Below, one piece after another: positions 1 to 7,660 of a stretch of DNA of 9,572 nt; within the stretch, counting starts at the first letter, position 1; the number at the start of each line of letters is the position of its first letter. The position numbers and the translations under genes are program-made. Source of the stretch: Gammaproteobacteria bacterium (GTDB lineage Bacteria > Pseudomonadota > Gammaproteobacteria > Pseudomonadales > GM7GCV1); contig JAURLY010000188.1 of the NCBI GenBank assembly GCA_030830945.1, positions 1-9,572 of the forward strand, written 5' to 3'. The notes below the pieces were generated by a model. The model worked only from the letters and a program-made list of their open reading frames with translations, made no database searches and was not told the origin of the DNA.

Positions 1-682
1 CCAGCTTTTCCAGATCGTGTTCACGCCCTTTGACAAAACTGGCGTGTGTGACAGGCGAAGCTCCCATTAAATAGAGAAGTAGCCAGAAGCGACGGCGAAA
101 GTTTCGAACCAGTTTAAGGTAGCCTTCAGTTTTAAAATCTTGAAGGGATAGAAGGCTGCTGCAGTGAGTTCGCAAACTGCTCCAAACAGCGTCGGGAACT
201 GAGAAATTAAAATGAACACCTGCGATGGCCTGCATTTTTCGTCCATATCTGTGCCCCAGTCCCCGGCGGTATATGGTTTTCATCATGCCGACATTGGATT
301 TTCCGTATTGGGCGATTGGGACATCATCATCTGAATCCAGGGTGCATGGCATGCTGCACGGCCAAAGTAACTCTCCATCCTGGAGGTTGGCGGCAGTGAA
401 GCTATGAGTGTTGCCAAGCTGGTTTAGCAGGTCGTCTATTTTGGGGTATGGGTCGGTAATGAATTCCAGTAAAGCCTCAGAGTAATCCGTTGTTATTAGC
501 GGGTGAGTCAGGGCTGAGCCAAGTTTGTTTGGGTGTTTTTTGTGCGATATATTCCCTTCTGTTGTCACTCGAAGAGTCTCTCGTTCAACCCCTCTTAAAT
601 TACAGCAAAGCAGATCGCGGTTGCGGTCTTTCCTGAAAAGCTCGATGTGTTCAACAAAAGTAGGGCGATTGTTAGATGCCAT
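1..682 (-). CDS. gshA: Glutamate-cysteine ligase (partial, C-terminal part beyond the left edge)
   Basis: Catalyses ATP-dependent joining of L-glutamate and L-cysteine, the first step of glutathione synthesis in the cytoplasm. The minus strand stays open from 682 to position 1, about 227 residues, against about 520 in E. coli, so roughly the first 44% is present. Recognisable family motifs, in order (numbered from the ATG at 682): VERETLRV (E33, E35), LGSALTHPLITTDYSEALLEF (D66, E73), WPCSMPC (about 107-113), AQYGKSN (124-130) and AGVHFNFS (154-161). The matching acidic residues and histidine in E. coli GshA bind the active-site metals (known for the family). Start choice: an in-frame ATG at 715 would add 11 residues, but the ATG at 682 has a weak CGGGA 5 nt upstream and fits the E. 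coli N-terminus better (VERE at residue 32, against 26 in E. coli). It is transcribed divergently from sucA. Confidence 0.93.
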   Translation of the reverse strand, partial: MASNNRPTFVEHIELFRKDRNRDLLCCNLRGVERETLRVTTEGNISHKKHPNKLGSALTHPLITTDYSEALLEFITDPYPKIDDLLNQLGNTHSFTAANLQDGELLWPCSMPCTLDSDDDVPIAQYGKSNVGMMKTIYRRGLGHRYGRKMQAIAGVHFNFSVPDAVWSSLRTHCSSLLSLQDFKTEGYLKLVRNFRRRFWLLLYLMGASPVTHASFVKGREHDLEKL

Positions 683-745
683 CTGAATCCCGAAGTAAGT
701 TTGGGCCTGATTCATCGCGTTTGAGAACCAGGAATTTGTGCGACA

Positions 746-832
746 TTTTACCCCTAGAGATTTGATGGTGGGTGATGATCTTGGCCAATATCTAGATTAA
801 ATGCATTTCATAGTCCCAGCTCGGGGGTAAAA
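746..832. repeat. Separated 9-bp inverted repeat in the gshA/sucA gap
   Basis: TTTTACCCC at 746-754 and its exact reverse complement GGGGTAAAA at 824-832 are separated by 69 nt. With one base of slack the match extends outward from the C run (TAGAG on the left, CTCG on the right). The spacing is about 7-8 helical turns, which could suit a looping regulator bound at two sites, but this is inference. The left arm overlaps the only -10-like hexamer for gshA. A chance match cannot be excluded. Confidence 0.4.
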
Positions 833-862
833 CCCTTACCTAAGGAAAAATATGTTGTAGAA

Positions 863-877
863 TCAGCGTCTCGCTGA
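863..877 (+). other. Small stem-loop upstream of sucA
   Basis: TCAGCG-tct-CGCTGA forms a perfect 6-bp stem with a 3-nt loop, about 140 nt upstream of sucA. No T-run follows, so it is not an intrinsic terminator. If the sucA transcript starts upstream of it, it would lie in the 5' leader. The role is unknown. Confidence 0.35.
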
Positions 878-1017
878 CGGGGCAGTGTGGTCCCGGGTTG
901 GTTTTTCAGGATATGAAAATCATTCGTGTATTTAATCCGATTTATTAATACCCCTTTTCAAGATTCAGCGCGAACGAAATCAATTTACTTCAAACGCATC
1001 GAGGCTATACACCAATC

Positions 1018-3840
1018 ATGATGAAGGCATTGTGGGGCACTTCATTTCTGGGTGGCGGTAATGCTGCCTATCTCGAAGAACAGTATGAAAATTGGCTGCG
1101 TGACCCTAATGCGGTTACGCAAAACCTGCGTGATTATTTTGAGCAGCTGCCGACGACCAATGGCGTTGCCCAAGATATTCCGCATAGCGATATTCGTGAG
1201 CAATTTGAAAAGATTACACGCTCACGAACCACTACTAGCGGTGGGCCTACCGTTGACGCAAGTTTGGCGCATGAGCGCAAACAGGTTGGCGTAAACCAAC
1301 TAATAAATGCATATCGAATTCGTGGGCACCAGTGGGCCAAGCTAAATCCATTGGCCGAAGAAGGCGACCCTTTGCCTTTAGTGCGTGAGCTTGAACTTGG
1401 GTCTCACGGTCTGACTGAAGCGGATCTTGATACCGTCTTTAATACAGGTTCTCTGCACGCACCTGAGCAAATGGCGCTGAAAGATATTCGTGATCAACTC
1501 GAACGTACATACTGCGGTTCGATTGGTATCGAATATATGCATATGCTCAATACCACTCAAAAGGAATGGTTGCAGCAGCGTTTTGAGAGCGCACAGGGGA
1601 AACCCCGGTACGATTATGCGACTCGTCGATGGTTGCTTGAGCGCCTTACCGCGGCTGAGGGTATCGAGAAATATCTGCATACCAAATATGTCGGGCAAAA
1701 ACGATTTTCGCTGGAAGGTGGTGAAAGCCTGATCCCCATGATGTCGGAGATGGTTAGCCGCGCCGGAAAAAGAGGGATTAGAGAGCTGGGTGTGGGCATG
1801 GCGCACCGGGGCCGGTTGAATGTCCTGGTTAATATTCTGGGAAAAAAACCGGCAGAGCTGTTTTCTGAATTTGAGGGCAAGCATGCTGACGAGCTCGATA
1901 GTGGTGATGGTAAATACCACCAAGGCTTTTCATCTGATATCCAAACTGAGGGTGGGGAATTGCATTTGGCGATGGCATTTAACCCATCCCACTTGGAGAT
2001 AGTGAGCCCTGTTATTGAGGGTTCTGTGCGTTCCCGTCAGGATCGCCGCAAACAATTCGGCAATGAAGTTTTGCCAATCATCGTACACGGCGATGCCGCC
2101 TTTGCTGGCCAGGGCGTGGTGATGGAAACATTCAATATGGCTTATGTCCGTGGTTTCACCACTCACGGCACAATCCATATTGTGGTCAATAATCAGGTTG
2201 GTTTTACTACCAGTCACAAAGAAGATTCCAGATCCACTTTGTACTGTACTGACGTTGCCAAGATGATTAACTCGCCAATTATGCATGTAAATGGCGACGA
2301 TCCGGAGGCGGTTCTTTTTGCTGCCCAGCTTGCATTCGATTACCGCATGCATTTTAAGCAAGATGTGATTATTGACCTGACTTGCTATCGCCGGCTTGGG
2401 CACAACGAAGCCGATGAGCCTTCGGCCACCCAGCCGATAATGTATCGCAAGATCAAGGCATTACCGACAACTAGAAAACTTTACGGAGATAGTCTGGTCA
2501 ATTCAGGTGTGCTTGCCGAAGGTGAGCCAGATTTGATGGTGAAAGATTTTCGCGCGCATCTGGATGCTGGCGATTGCGTGGCGCCTGGAGTTCAGCCAGG
2601 ACCTATACATAAAAACAAGTACAGCGTTGACTGGCGCAAGCATCTGAATTGTATCTGGCGAGACCCTTGGGAATCAGAGATGCCCCTGGAAAGACTGCAG
2701 TCACTTGCCAATCAGTTGACTACATTGCCGGATGGCTTTGAGTTGCATCCCCGGGTGCGAAAAATTGTAGAAGATCGTCGCAAGATGACAGCTGGAGGTC
2801 TGCCTCTGGATTGGGGCTATGCTGAGAATCTCGCTTATGCCAGTTTGCTGGATCAGGGATATGCCGTTCGAATTACGGGGCAGGATGTTGGGCGAGGTAC
2901 GTTCTTCCATCGTCATGCAGTGCTGCATAATCAGCACAGCGGCGATAGCTATACACCACTGGAAAACCTTAGCCAGGATCAGCCAAATTTCTTTCTGTAC
3001 GATTCCGTTCTTTCAGAAGAAGCCGTGCTAGCGTTTGAATATGGCTATGCTACGACGGACCCTAACACCCTTGTTATTTGGGAAGCCCAGTTTGGTGATT
3101 TTGCCAACGGCGCTCAGGTAGTAATCGATCAATTTATTACATCGGGTGAAGCTAAGTGGGGACGCCTTTGCGGTCTGGTTATGCTGCTTCCACACGGTTA
3201 TGAAGGCCAGGGGGCGGAGCATTCATCGGCACGTCTTGAGCGATTTTTACAGCTCTGCGCGCGCGATAACATGCAGGTTGTTGTTCCTAGTACACCTGCG
3301 CAGTGTTATCACATGCTGCGTCGCCAGATGATAAGAAATCTTCGCCAACCGCTGGTCGTTATGTCCCCCAAGAGTCTGTTGCGCCATAAAATGGCCACAT
3401 CGACGTTAGAGGATTTGTCTGAAGGAACTTTCCAGCCAGTATTGGATGAATATGATCCGATTGATCCGAAAAAAGTTAAAAGGCTGGTTCTTTGTAGCGG
3501 CAAAGTTTACTACGATCTGTTGGAAAAACGACGTGCTGAAGAAATGGATAATATTGCTATTGTTCGGCTCGAACAGCTGTATCCTTTTCCATACGATGAG
3601 ATGCACGCGATCATGGATAAATACAAAGGCACCAAAGATATTATCTGGTGTCAGGAAGAGCCGCGTAATCAGGGAGCCTGGTTTGCTAGCCGCCACCGTA
3701 TCGAGCGTTGTCTGAAAAAGAATATGACGCTTAGCTACGCGGGTCGTGAACCCTCAGCTGCAGCTGCAGTAGGCTATGCCAGCTTGCATGCTAAAGAACA
3801 GGCCCAGTTGGTGAATCAGGCGCTTGGACTTACTGAGTAG
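1018..3840 (+). CDS. sucA: 2-oxoglutarate dehydrogenase E1 component
   Basis: Thiamine-diphosphate-dependent E1 of the 2-oxoglutarate dehydrogenase complex; it decarboxylates 2-oxoglutarate in the TCA cycle and passes the succinyl group to the lipoyl arm of SucB. The 940 residues match the usual length (933 in E. coli). Seen in order: N-terminal E2-binding segment ending in RDYFEQLP; LINAYRIRGHQ; GMAHRGRLN with H263; KYHQGFSSD with H301; NPSHLEIVSP; cofactor region GDAAFAGQG (D359) to NNQVGF (N391-N392); CYRRLGHNEADEP; GRGTFFHRH (625-633) of the pyrimidine-binding domain; WEAQFGDFANGAQ; LPHGYEGQGAEHSSARLER; and IVRLEQLYPFP with WCQEEPRNQGAW near the C-terminus. The start is a tandem ATG-ATG; E. 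coli and Pseudomonas homologues begin in the same region, and no start codon lies just upstream in frame. It is the first gene of sucA-sucB-lpd. Confidence 0.98.
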   Translation: MMKALWGTSFLGGGNAAYLEEQYENWLRDPNAVTQNLRDYFEQLPTTNGVAQDIPHSDIREQFEKITRSRTTTSGGPTVDASLAHERKQVGVNQLINAYRIRGHQWAKLNPLAEEGDPLPLVRELELGSHGLTEADLDTVFNTGSLHAPEQMALKDIRDQLERTYCGSIGIEYMHMLNTTQKEWLQQRFESAQGKPRYDYATRRWLLERLTAAEGIEKYLHTKYVGQKRFSLEGGESLIPMMSEMVSRAGKRGIRELGVGMAHRGRLNVLVNILGKKPAELFSEFEGKHADELDSGDGKYHQGFSSDIQTEGGELHLAMAFNPSHLEIVSPVIEGSVRSRQDRRKQFGNEVLPIIVHGDAAFAGQGVVMETFNMAYVRGFTTHGTIHIVVNNQVGFTTSHKEDSRSTLYCTDVAKMINSPIMHVNGDDPEAVLFAAQLAFDYRMHFKQDVIIDLTCYRRLGHNEADEPSATQPIMYRKIKALPTTRKLYGDSLVNSGVLAEGEPDLMVKDFRAHLDAGDCVAPGVQPGPIHKNKYSVDWRKHLNCIWRDPWESEMPLERLQSLANQLTTLPDGFELHPRVRKIVEDRRKMTAGGLPLDWGYAENLAYASLLDQGYAVRITGQDVGRGTFFHRHAVLHNQHSGDSYTPLENLSQDQPNFFLYDSVLSEEAVLAFEYGYATTDPNTLVIWEAQFGDFANGAQVVIDQFITSGEAKWGRLCGLVMLLPHGYEGQGAEHSSARLERFLQLCARDNMQVVVPSTPAQCYHMLRRQMIRNLRQPLVVMSPKSLLRHKMATSTLEDLSEGTFQPVLDEYDPIDPKKVKRLVLCSGKVYYDLLEKRRAEEMDNIAIVRLEQLYPFPYDEMHAIMDKYKGTKDIIWCQEEPRNQGAWFASRHRIERCLKKNMTLSYAGREPSAAAAVGYASLHAKEQAQLVNQALGLTE

Positions 3841-3876
3841 CACAATGATCGACAGAGAAAAATTCAATGAACATTC

Positions 3877-3894
3877 GCTTTGCAAGGGCAAAGC
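3877..3894 (+). promoter_or_regulatory. Perfect hairpin in the sucA-sucB gap
   Basis: GCTTTGC-aagg-GCAAAGC gives a perfect 7-bp stem with a 4-nt loop in the 75-nt gap between sucA and sucB. It is followed by TAATAG rather than a T-run, so it does not look like a terminator. It ends 7 nt before the weak sucB ribosome-binding site (AAGAG, 3902-3906). Plausible roles are protecting or processing the mRNA between the two cistrons, or tuning sucB translation (inference). Confidence 0.5.
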
Positions 3895-3915
3895 TAATAG
3901 TAAGAGCAAAGTAAA

Positions 3916-5154
3916 ATGAGTATCGAAATAAAAGTACCTGCATTACCAGAATCCGTTGCCGACGCCACTGTTGTCACCTGGCATAAGAAACCAGGCGACT
4001 TAGTTTCGCGTGACGAACTTCTAGTTGAAGTTGAAACGGATAAGGTCGTTCTTGAAGTTCCTGCACCGGCAGACGGTGTAATGGGTAATATTTTGCAGGA
4101 CGAAGGTGCGGTGGTCACCGCTGCAGATGTTCTTGGGACAATTTCTGAGGGCAAAGCAGCAGAATCTGCGGAGCAAGAAAAAACAGAGTCTAAAGCTGAG
4201 GCGGAGCCAGCCAAGACCAAACCAGTTAGTGACTCGGAGCCGCAAACCAGTCCAGCAGTGCGAAAATTGTTGGCTGAGAATAACCTTGAGGCTAAGCAAA
4301 TTTCCGGCACGGGAAAAAATGGCCGAATCTTGAAAGAGGATGTGTTGGCTTACCTTGATTCATCAGCGGGTAAATCTACTCCTGAAGAGGAGCCTAAGAA
4401 GCAAGCAGCCCAGGCGGCAACTCCAACTCCTGCTGTTGAAGTATCAAGTGGCGATCGCCCGCAAAAACGCGTTCCTATGACACGTATTCGTGCCCGTATT
4501 TCCCAGCGCTTGCTTGAGGCGACCCAGACGACAGCCATGCTGACCACATTCAATGAAGTCGATATGAAACCATTTATTGATTTCAGGAATCAGTATAAAG
4601 ATAGTTTCTTGAAACAGCATGGTATCAAACTCGGCTTTATGTCGATTTTTGTCAAAGCTGCTGCTGAGGCTTTGCGACGCTTTCCTGACATAAATGCCTC
4701 CATAGATGGCAATGATGTGGTGTATCACGGGTTTTGTGATATTGGTGTAGCGGTGTCTACAGACGATGGTCTTGTGGTTCCGATTCTGCGAGACGCAGAG
4801 CATATGTCGATAGCCGATGTTGAAAAAAATGTGGCCAGCTATGCTGAAAAAGCCCGCTCTAAAAAGCTTTCGCTTGAGGAAATGACTGGCGGTACCTTCA
4901 CTATTACTAACGGTGGTGTTTTTGGCTCGATGATGTCTACACCGATTCTCAATCCGCCGCAAAGTGCAATTCTGGGAATGCACGCTACGCAAGAGCGAGC
5001 CGTGGTGGTCAACGGTGAAATAGTGATTCGCCCGATGATGTACATTGCCCTCTCTTATGATCACCGTATCGTTGATGGTAAAGGAGCGGTAAGTTTCCTT
5101 AAGACAATCAAAGAGTTTGTCGAAGATCCTGCCCGTATGCTATTCGATGTTTAA
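3916..5154 (+). CDS. sucB: Dihydrolipoyllysine-residue succinyltransferase, E2 of the 2-oxoglutarate dehydrogenase complex
   Basis: Forms the core of the 2-oxoglutarate dehydrogenase complex and transfers the succinyl group from its lipoyl arm to CoA. At 412 residues it is close to E. coli SucB (405). Domain order: one lipoyl domain (about 1-78) with the modified lysine K43 in VETDKVVLEV; a Glu/Lys/Ala-rich linker (about 80-110); a peripheral subunit-binding domain (about 112-148, SPAVRKLLAENNL to EDVLAYL) that docks Lpd; a Pro/Ala-rich linker (about 149-178); then the acyltransferase domain ending with YDHRIVDG, where H383 and D387 are the expected catalytic pair. A single lipoyl domain and the opening MSIEIKVPALPESV indicate the 2-oxoglutarate rather than the pyruvate complex. 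It begins 75 nt after sucA and ends 25 nt before lpd. The Shine-Dalgarno is weak: AAGAG, 9 nt before ATG. Confidence 0.98.
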   Translation: MSIEIKVPALPESVADATVVTWHKKPGDLVSRDELLVEVETDKVVLEVPAPADGVMGNILQDEGAVVTAADVLGTISEGKAAESAEQEKTESKAEAEPAKTKPVSDSEPQTSPAVRKLLAENNLEAKQISGTGKNGRILKEDVLAYLDSSAGKSTPEEEPKKQAAQAATPTPAVEVSSGDRPQKRVPMTRIRARISQRLLEATQTTAMLTTFNEVDMKPFIDFRNQYKDSFLKQHGIKLGFMSIFVKAAAEALRRFPDINASIDGNDVVYHGFCDIGVAVSTDDGLVVPILRDAEHMSIADVEKNVASYAEKARSKKLSLEEMTGGTFTITNGGVFGSMMSTPILNPPQSAILGMHATQERAVVVNGEIVIRPMMYIALSYDHRIVDGKGAVSFLKTIKEFVEDPARMLFDV

Positions 5155-5172
5155 TCGAGATAAATCGAGGGG
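5153..5172 (+). promoter_or_regulatory. lpd ribosome-binding site within a short direct repeat
   Basis: GAGGGG at 5167-5172 lies 7 nt before the lpd ATG and is the strongest Shine-Dalgarno in the operon. It belongs to a small direct repeat: AATCGAG occurs at 5153-5159, overlapping the sucB stop codon, and again at 5163-5169. A local duplication may have produced it. It settles the lpd start at 5180. Confidence 0.7.
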
Positions 5173-5179
5173 ATAATCT

Positions 5180-6619
5180 ATGGCTGACTACGATGTAATT
5201 GTTATTGGCGCTGGTCCTGCAGGTTACGTGGCAGCAATTCGTTGCGCTCAACTGGGACTTAAGACTGCAGTTGTTGATGAGTGGATAGGTAAAGACGGAA
5301 AACCTGCATTAGGTGGCACTTGCCTTAATGTTGGGTGCATCCCCTCAAAAGCATTGCTCGAGAGTTCTGAAATATATGAAACGGTTTTAAAGCAGGGTGC
5401 ACAGCACGGTATTAAGCACAAAGGCTTAGAACCTGATGTTCCCCAGATGATCAAGCGCAAAGATCAGGTTGTTTCTGAATTGACCGGCGGTATAGCGCAG
5501 TTGTTTAAAGCCAACGGCATTCAGTGGATTCAGGGAAGAGGTTGCCTTAAGCCAGAGCGTGTCGTCACAGTCACTGATCTCGATGGTGGTCAAAAAGATT
5601 ACTCAGCCAAGAATGTCATTCTGGCAACGGGCTCGTGCCCAATTGAGCTGGAAGCTGCACCTTTGACGGATGACATTATTGTCAATTCCAGCGGCGCACT
5701 TGATTGGGAGTCTGTGCCGAAATCTGTATGTGTCATCGGTTCCGGGGTTATTGGTCTGGAGCTTGGCTCTGTATGGCGTCGACTTGGATCCAAGGTAACT
5801 ATTCTGGAAGCTATGGATTCATTTTTGCCTGCTGTTGATTCCCAGATTGCCAAAGAAGGTTTGCGGCAGTTTAAGAAACAGGGACTGGATATCAAACTCG
5901 GCGCTCGAATGACTGCCACCAAGGTAACCAAGGCAGGCGTTACTATTAGTTATAGCGACACCGACGGCGAACAAAGCATGAAAGTCGACCGGCTAATTGT
6001 TGCAGTTGGACGCCACCCTAACTCCAATGGGCTTGCCGCCCCCGAAACAGAACTGCTGCTTGATGAGCGTGATTTTGTCCACGTCAATGATCAATGCGAA
6101 ACTATGGTTCCGGGTGTATATGCCATCGGCGATTTGGTTCGTGGCCCCATGTTGGCACACAAGGGATCTGAGGAAGGTGTCGCTGTTGCTGAATTAATTG
6201 CCGGCCAGTCTTTCGGTATGAACTACGATTGCATCCCCAATGTTATTTATACCCATCCGGAAATTTCCTGGGTGGGAAAAACTGAAGAAGATTTGAAATC
6301 AGAGGCCATTGACTACAGTGTTGGTGTATTTCCGTTTGCTGCAAGTGGTCGTGCCAAGGCGATGGATGACGCCATCGGCATGGTTAAGGTCATTACAAAT
6401 ACTGACACCGACAAGATCCTTGGTGTGCATATTATAGGCCCGCATAGTTCAGAGGTGGTTGGTCAAGGCGTCATGGCTATGGAATTTGATGGTACCAGTG
6501 AAGATATGGCCCGGATGATTTTTGCCCATCCCACTCTCTCCGAAGCATTGCACGAAGCAGCACTGGGTGCTAATGGCCGAGCCATTCATATCGCCAACAA
6601 GGCAAAGAAAACTAAGTAG
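5180..6619 (+). CDS. lpd: Dihydrolipoyl dehydrogenase, E3
   Basis: FAD-dependent disulfide oxidoreductase that reoxidises the dihydrolipoyl arm of SucB and reduces NAD+; it may also serve other lipoyl systems such as glycine cleavage (family knowledge). At 479 residues it is a full-length class I enzyme. Seen: N-terminal FAD fingerprint VIGAGPAGYVAA (G10, G12, G15); redox disulfide in GGTCLNVGCIPSK with C48 and C53; NAD fingerprint GSGVIGLELG (187-196) followed by the acidic residue of TILE; second FAD motif VYAIGDLVRGPMLAHKG; and the C-terminal dimer-interface catalytic pair H450 and E455 in AHPTLSE. It starts 25 nt after sucB behind a strong GAGGGG site. A terminator begins 20 nt after its stop, so it is the last gene of the operon; sucCD does not follow, unlike the arrangement in many relatives. 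Confidence 0.98.
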   Translation: MADYDVIVIGAGPAGYVAAIRCAQLGLKTAVVDEWIGKDGKPALGGTCLNVGCIPSKALLESSEIYETVLKQGAQHGIKHKGLEPDVPQMIKRKDQVVSELTGGIAQLFKANGIQWIQGRGCLKPERVVTVTDLDGGQKDYSAKNVILATGSCPIELEAAPLTDDIIVNSSGALDWESVPKSVCVIGSGVIGLELGSVWRRLGSKVTILEAMDSFLPAVDSQIAKEGLRQFKKQGLDIKLGARMTATKVTKAGVTISYSDTDGEQSMKVDRLIVAVGRHPNSNGLAAPETELLLDERDFVHVNDQCETMVPGVYAIGDLVRGPMLAHKGSEEGVAVAELIAGQSFGMNYDCIPNVIYTHPEISWVGKTEEDLKSEAIDYSVGVFPFAASGRAKAMDDAIGMVKVITNTDTDKILGVHIIGPHSSEVVGQGVMAMEFDGTSEDMARMIFAHPTLSEALHEAALGANGRAIHIANKAKKTK

Positions 6620-6639
6620 TAACTTTTACAAAAACAAAT

Positions 6640-6672
6640 AAAAAAGGCCTCTTTTGAGGTGAGGCCTTTTTT
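6640..6672 (+). terminator. Strong intrinsic terminator after lpd, probably bidirectional
   Basis: AAAAAAGGCCTC at 6640-6651 pairs with GAGGCCTTTTTT at 6661-6672, a perfect 12-bp inverted repeat with a 9-nt loop. The right arm ends in six T on the plus strand; the left arm gives six T on the minus strand, so it can also end transcription from the leftward pseudogene at 6700-7603. The loop carries a second GAGG (6656-6659), which could pair with CCTC (6648-6651) as a smaller alternative hairpin. Confidence 0.92.
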
Positions 6673-6699
6673 ATTGAACGGAGATTTATTTTTTTAAGC

Positions 6700-7603
6700 T
6701 TAAAGGGGAACACATTGCCCGCTTCCAGCCGGGGAAACTATCTGACCGGTGGGGCAAGTTGTTTGGTCGTTAATGCGCCTGAGTTCTCGTTCAAGATCGC
6801 GTATCTGCTCATCGGTTAAATTGCCACTTTGCCTAAAGTTCTCGACATCATCATCAGATGATTGTTCTTTAAGCTCTATTGCTTCTTACCGGGTTTCTCC
6901 CTCGGACTCGTTATTGCGGCTCTCCGCCTCTTGAGCTTCATCAACATCATCGCCTTCAACGGCGATGGTTACGAAAGGCTCAGTAATGGTGTTAGAGGTC
7001 GTAGGTGGTTGATTGCCAAGCTGCTCAACAGAATTTCCTTGTGGTAACTTAATAGGAGGAGCGCCTGGGTTGGTAACGGTTGTCTGGTAGGTAACAATAC
7101 CGCCAATAACAGAAAGCTTTACCCGAACTGGGTCGCCGGGATTTTCCGGTTGGATGACGTTCACTGTAAATTCGGTAGCAAAGTCCTATTGGTGCAAGTG
7201 GGGTGTCCAATCGGAAATTGTCGTTGTTAGTTTTCCCGATCATTCCAGAAAGAGCCTCTACAGTCCCTTTAAGTAATTGGAAAGTGGCTTTTTCGGAGCT
7301 GTCTTCTTGACCATTAAAGGCGTATTCGTCAATTTCAAAACGAGTGTTTTCTTTTAGTACGTATGAGCCGCCATCAGTAAAGGCCAGTCAAATACGTGAG
7401 CGTGCTGAAGTTTAGATCGAATCGCCGGTAAAAATTTGATCGCCGCGAGAAACATTCCGCACTTCGCCATTATCATCAGTCGCGGAAACAGTTCCACGAA
7501 AGGACGTAGCTGTTGCGGACATATCTTGGGTGTTTACGAGCGTAGTAAATACTAGTAACAAAGCAGAAATAGCAAATGACAGCTTGTTTATTCGGCCGAA
7601 CAT
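6700..7603 (-). pseudogene. Degraded exported FecR-domain protein gene
   Basis: A leftward gene starting at ATG 7603, preceded by GGTGAG 5 nt upstream. It encodes a signal peptide (about residues 1-30, hydrophobic FAISALLLVFTTLV) and then a FecR-type domain: FRGTVSATDDNGEVRNVSRGDQIFTGDSI, then T-S-A-R-S-R-I, FTDGGSYVLKENTRFEIDEY, FQLLKGTVEALSGMIGK and LDTPLAPIGL.ATEF. Four lesions break it: TAA at 7412-7414, TGA at 7388-7390, a frameshift near 7179-7183 (fits a 2-nt loss from a CGT codon in an expected LRATEF motif), and TAA at 6886-6888. Protein-like sequence resumes after each: a linker, an acidic stretch, a likely helix (LTDEQIRDLERELRRIND), and a Cys-containing tail (CPTGQIVSPAGSGQCVPL) ending at TAA 6700-6702. 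The intact product would have had about 300 residues. FecR-domain proteins of this type are mostly periplasmic or secreted and poorly characterised. Family assignment is by motif memory. Confidence 0.8.
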
Positions 7604-7660
7604 GATCACTCACCACAAAGGATTTTTTAGCGTGAACGGCACATGCAAGCATGTTTCTAT

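Larger units (their letters stand above)
683..1017. promoter_or_regulatory. Divergent gshA/sucA intergenic control region
   Basis: A non-coding stretch that must hold the promoters for gshA (leftward) and the sucAB-lpd operon (rightward). No protein-like frame is apparent. I see no -35/-10 pair good enough to call. On the minus strand, TAAAAT at 752-747 resembles a -10 box for gshA but has no good -35. Visible structure: a separated 9-bp inverted repeat (746-754 with 824-832), a short inverted repeat CCTTA-cc-TAAGG at 834-845, and a small stem TCAGCG-tct-CGCTGA at 863-877. The only Shine-Dalgarno-like site for sucA is GAGG at 1001-1004, 13 nt before the first ATG, which is longer than usual. 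Confidence 0.6.

Noticed and set aside
225..407. A 60-codon plus-strand open frame
   Set aside because: It lies opposite the GshA motifs (WPCSMPC, AQYGKSN) read on the minus strand; the minus-strand gene explains the region.
1378..1923. A 181-codon open frame on the minus strand inside sucA
   Set aside because: Antisense to conserved SucA sequence; the translation is not protein-like in pattern and has no ribosome-binding site of note.
4444..5064. A 206-codon open frame on the minus strand inside sucB
   Set aside because: It is fully antisense to the well-supported acyltransferase domain of SucB, shows no recognisable motif, and is explained by codon bias of the sense gene.
6749..7047. Two overlapping 61-codon plus-strand open frames
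   Set aside because: They are shadows of the FecR-type pseudogene tail on the minus strand, Ser/Leu-rich with no motif.
7049..7243. A separate small minus-strand gene beginning MIGKTNNDNF
   Set aside because: Its first part continues the FecR domain and its second part is the out-of-frame reading after the frameshift near 7180, so it is a fragment of the pseudogene.
6700..7603. Programmed recoding (stop readthrough plus frameshift) in the FecR-type gene
   Set aside because: Three stops of two kinds plus a frameshift with no slippery sequence or stimulatory structure that I can see; ordinary gene decay is simpler.
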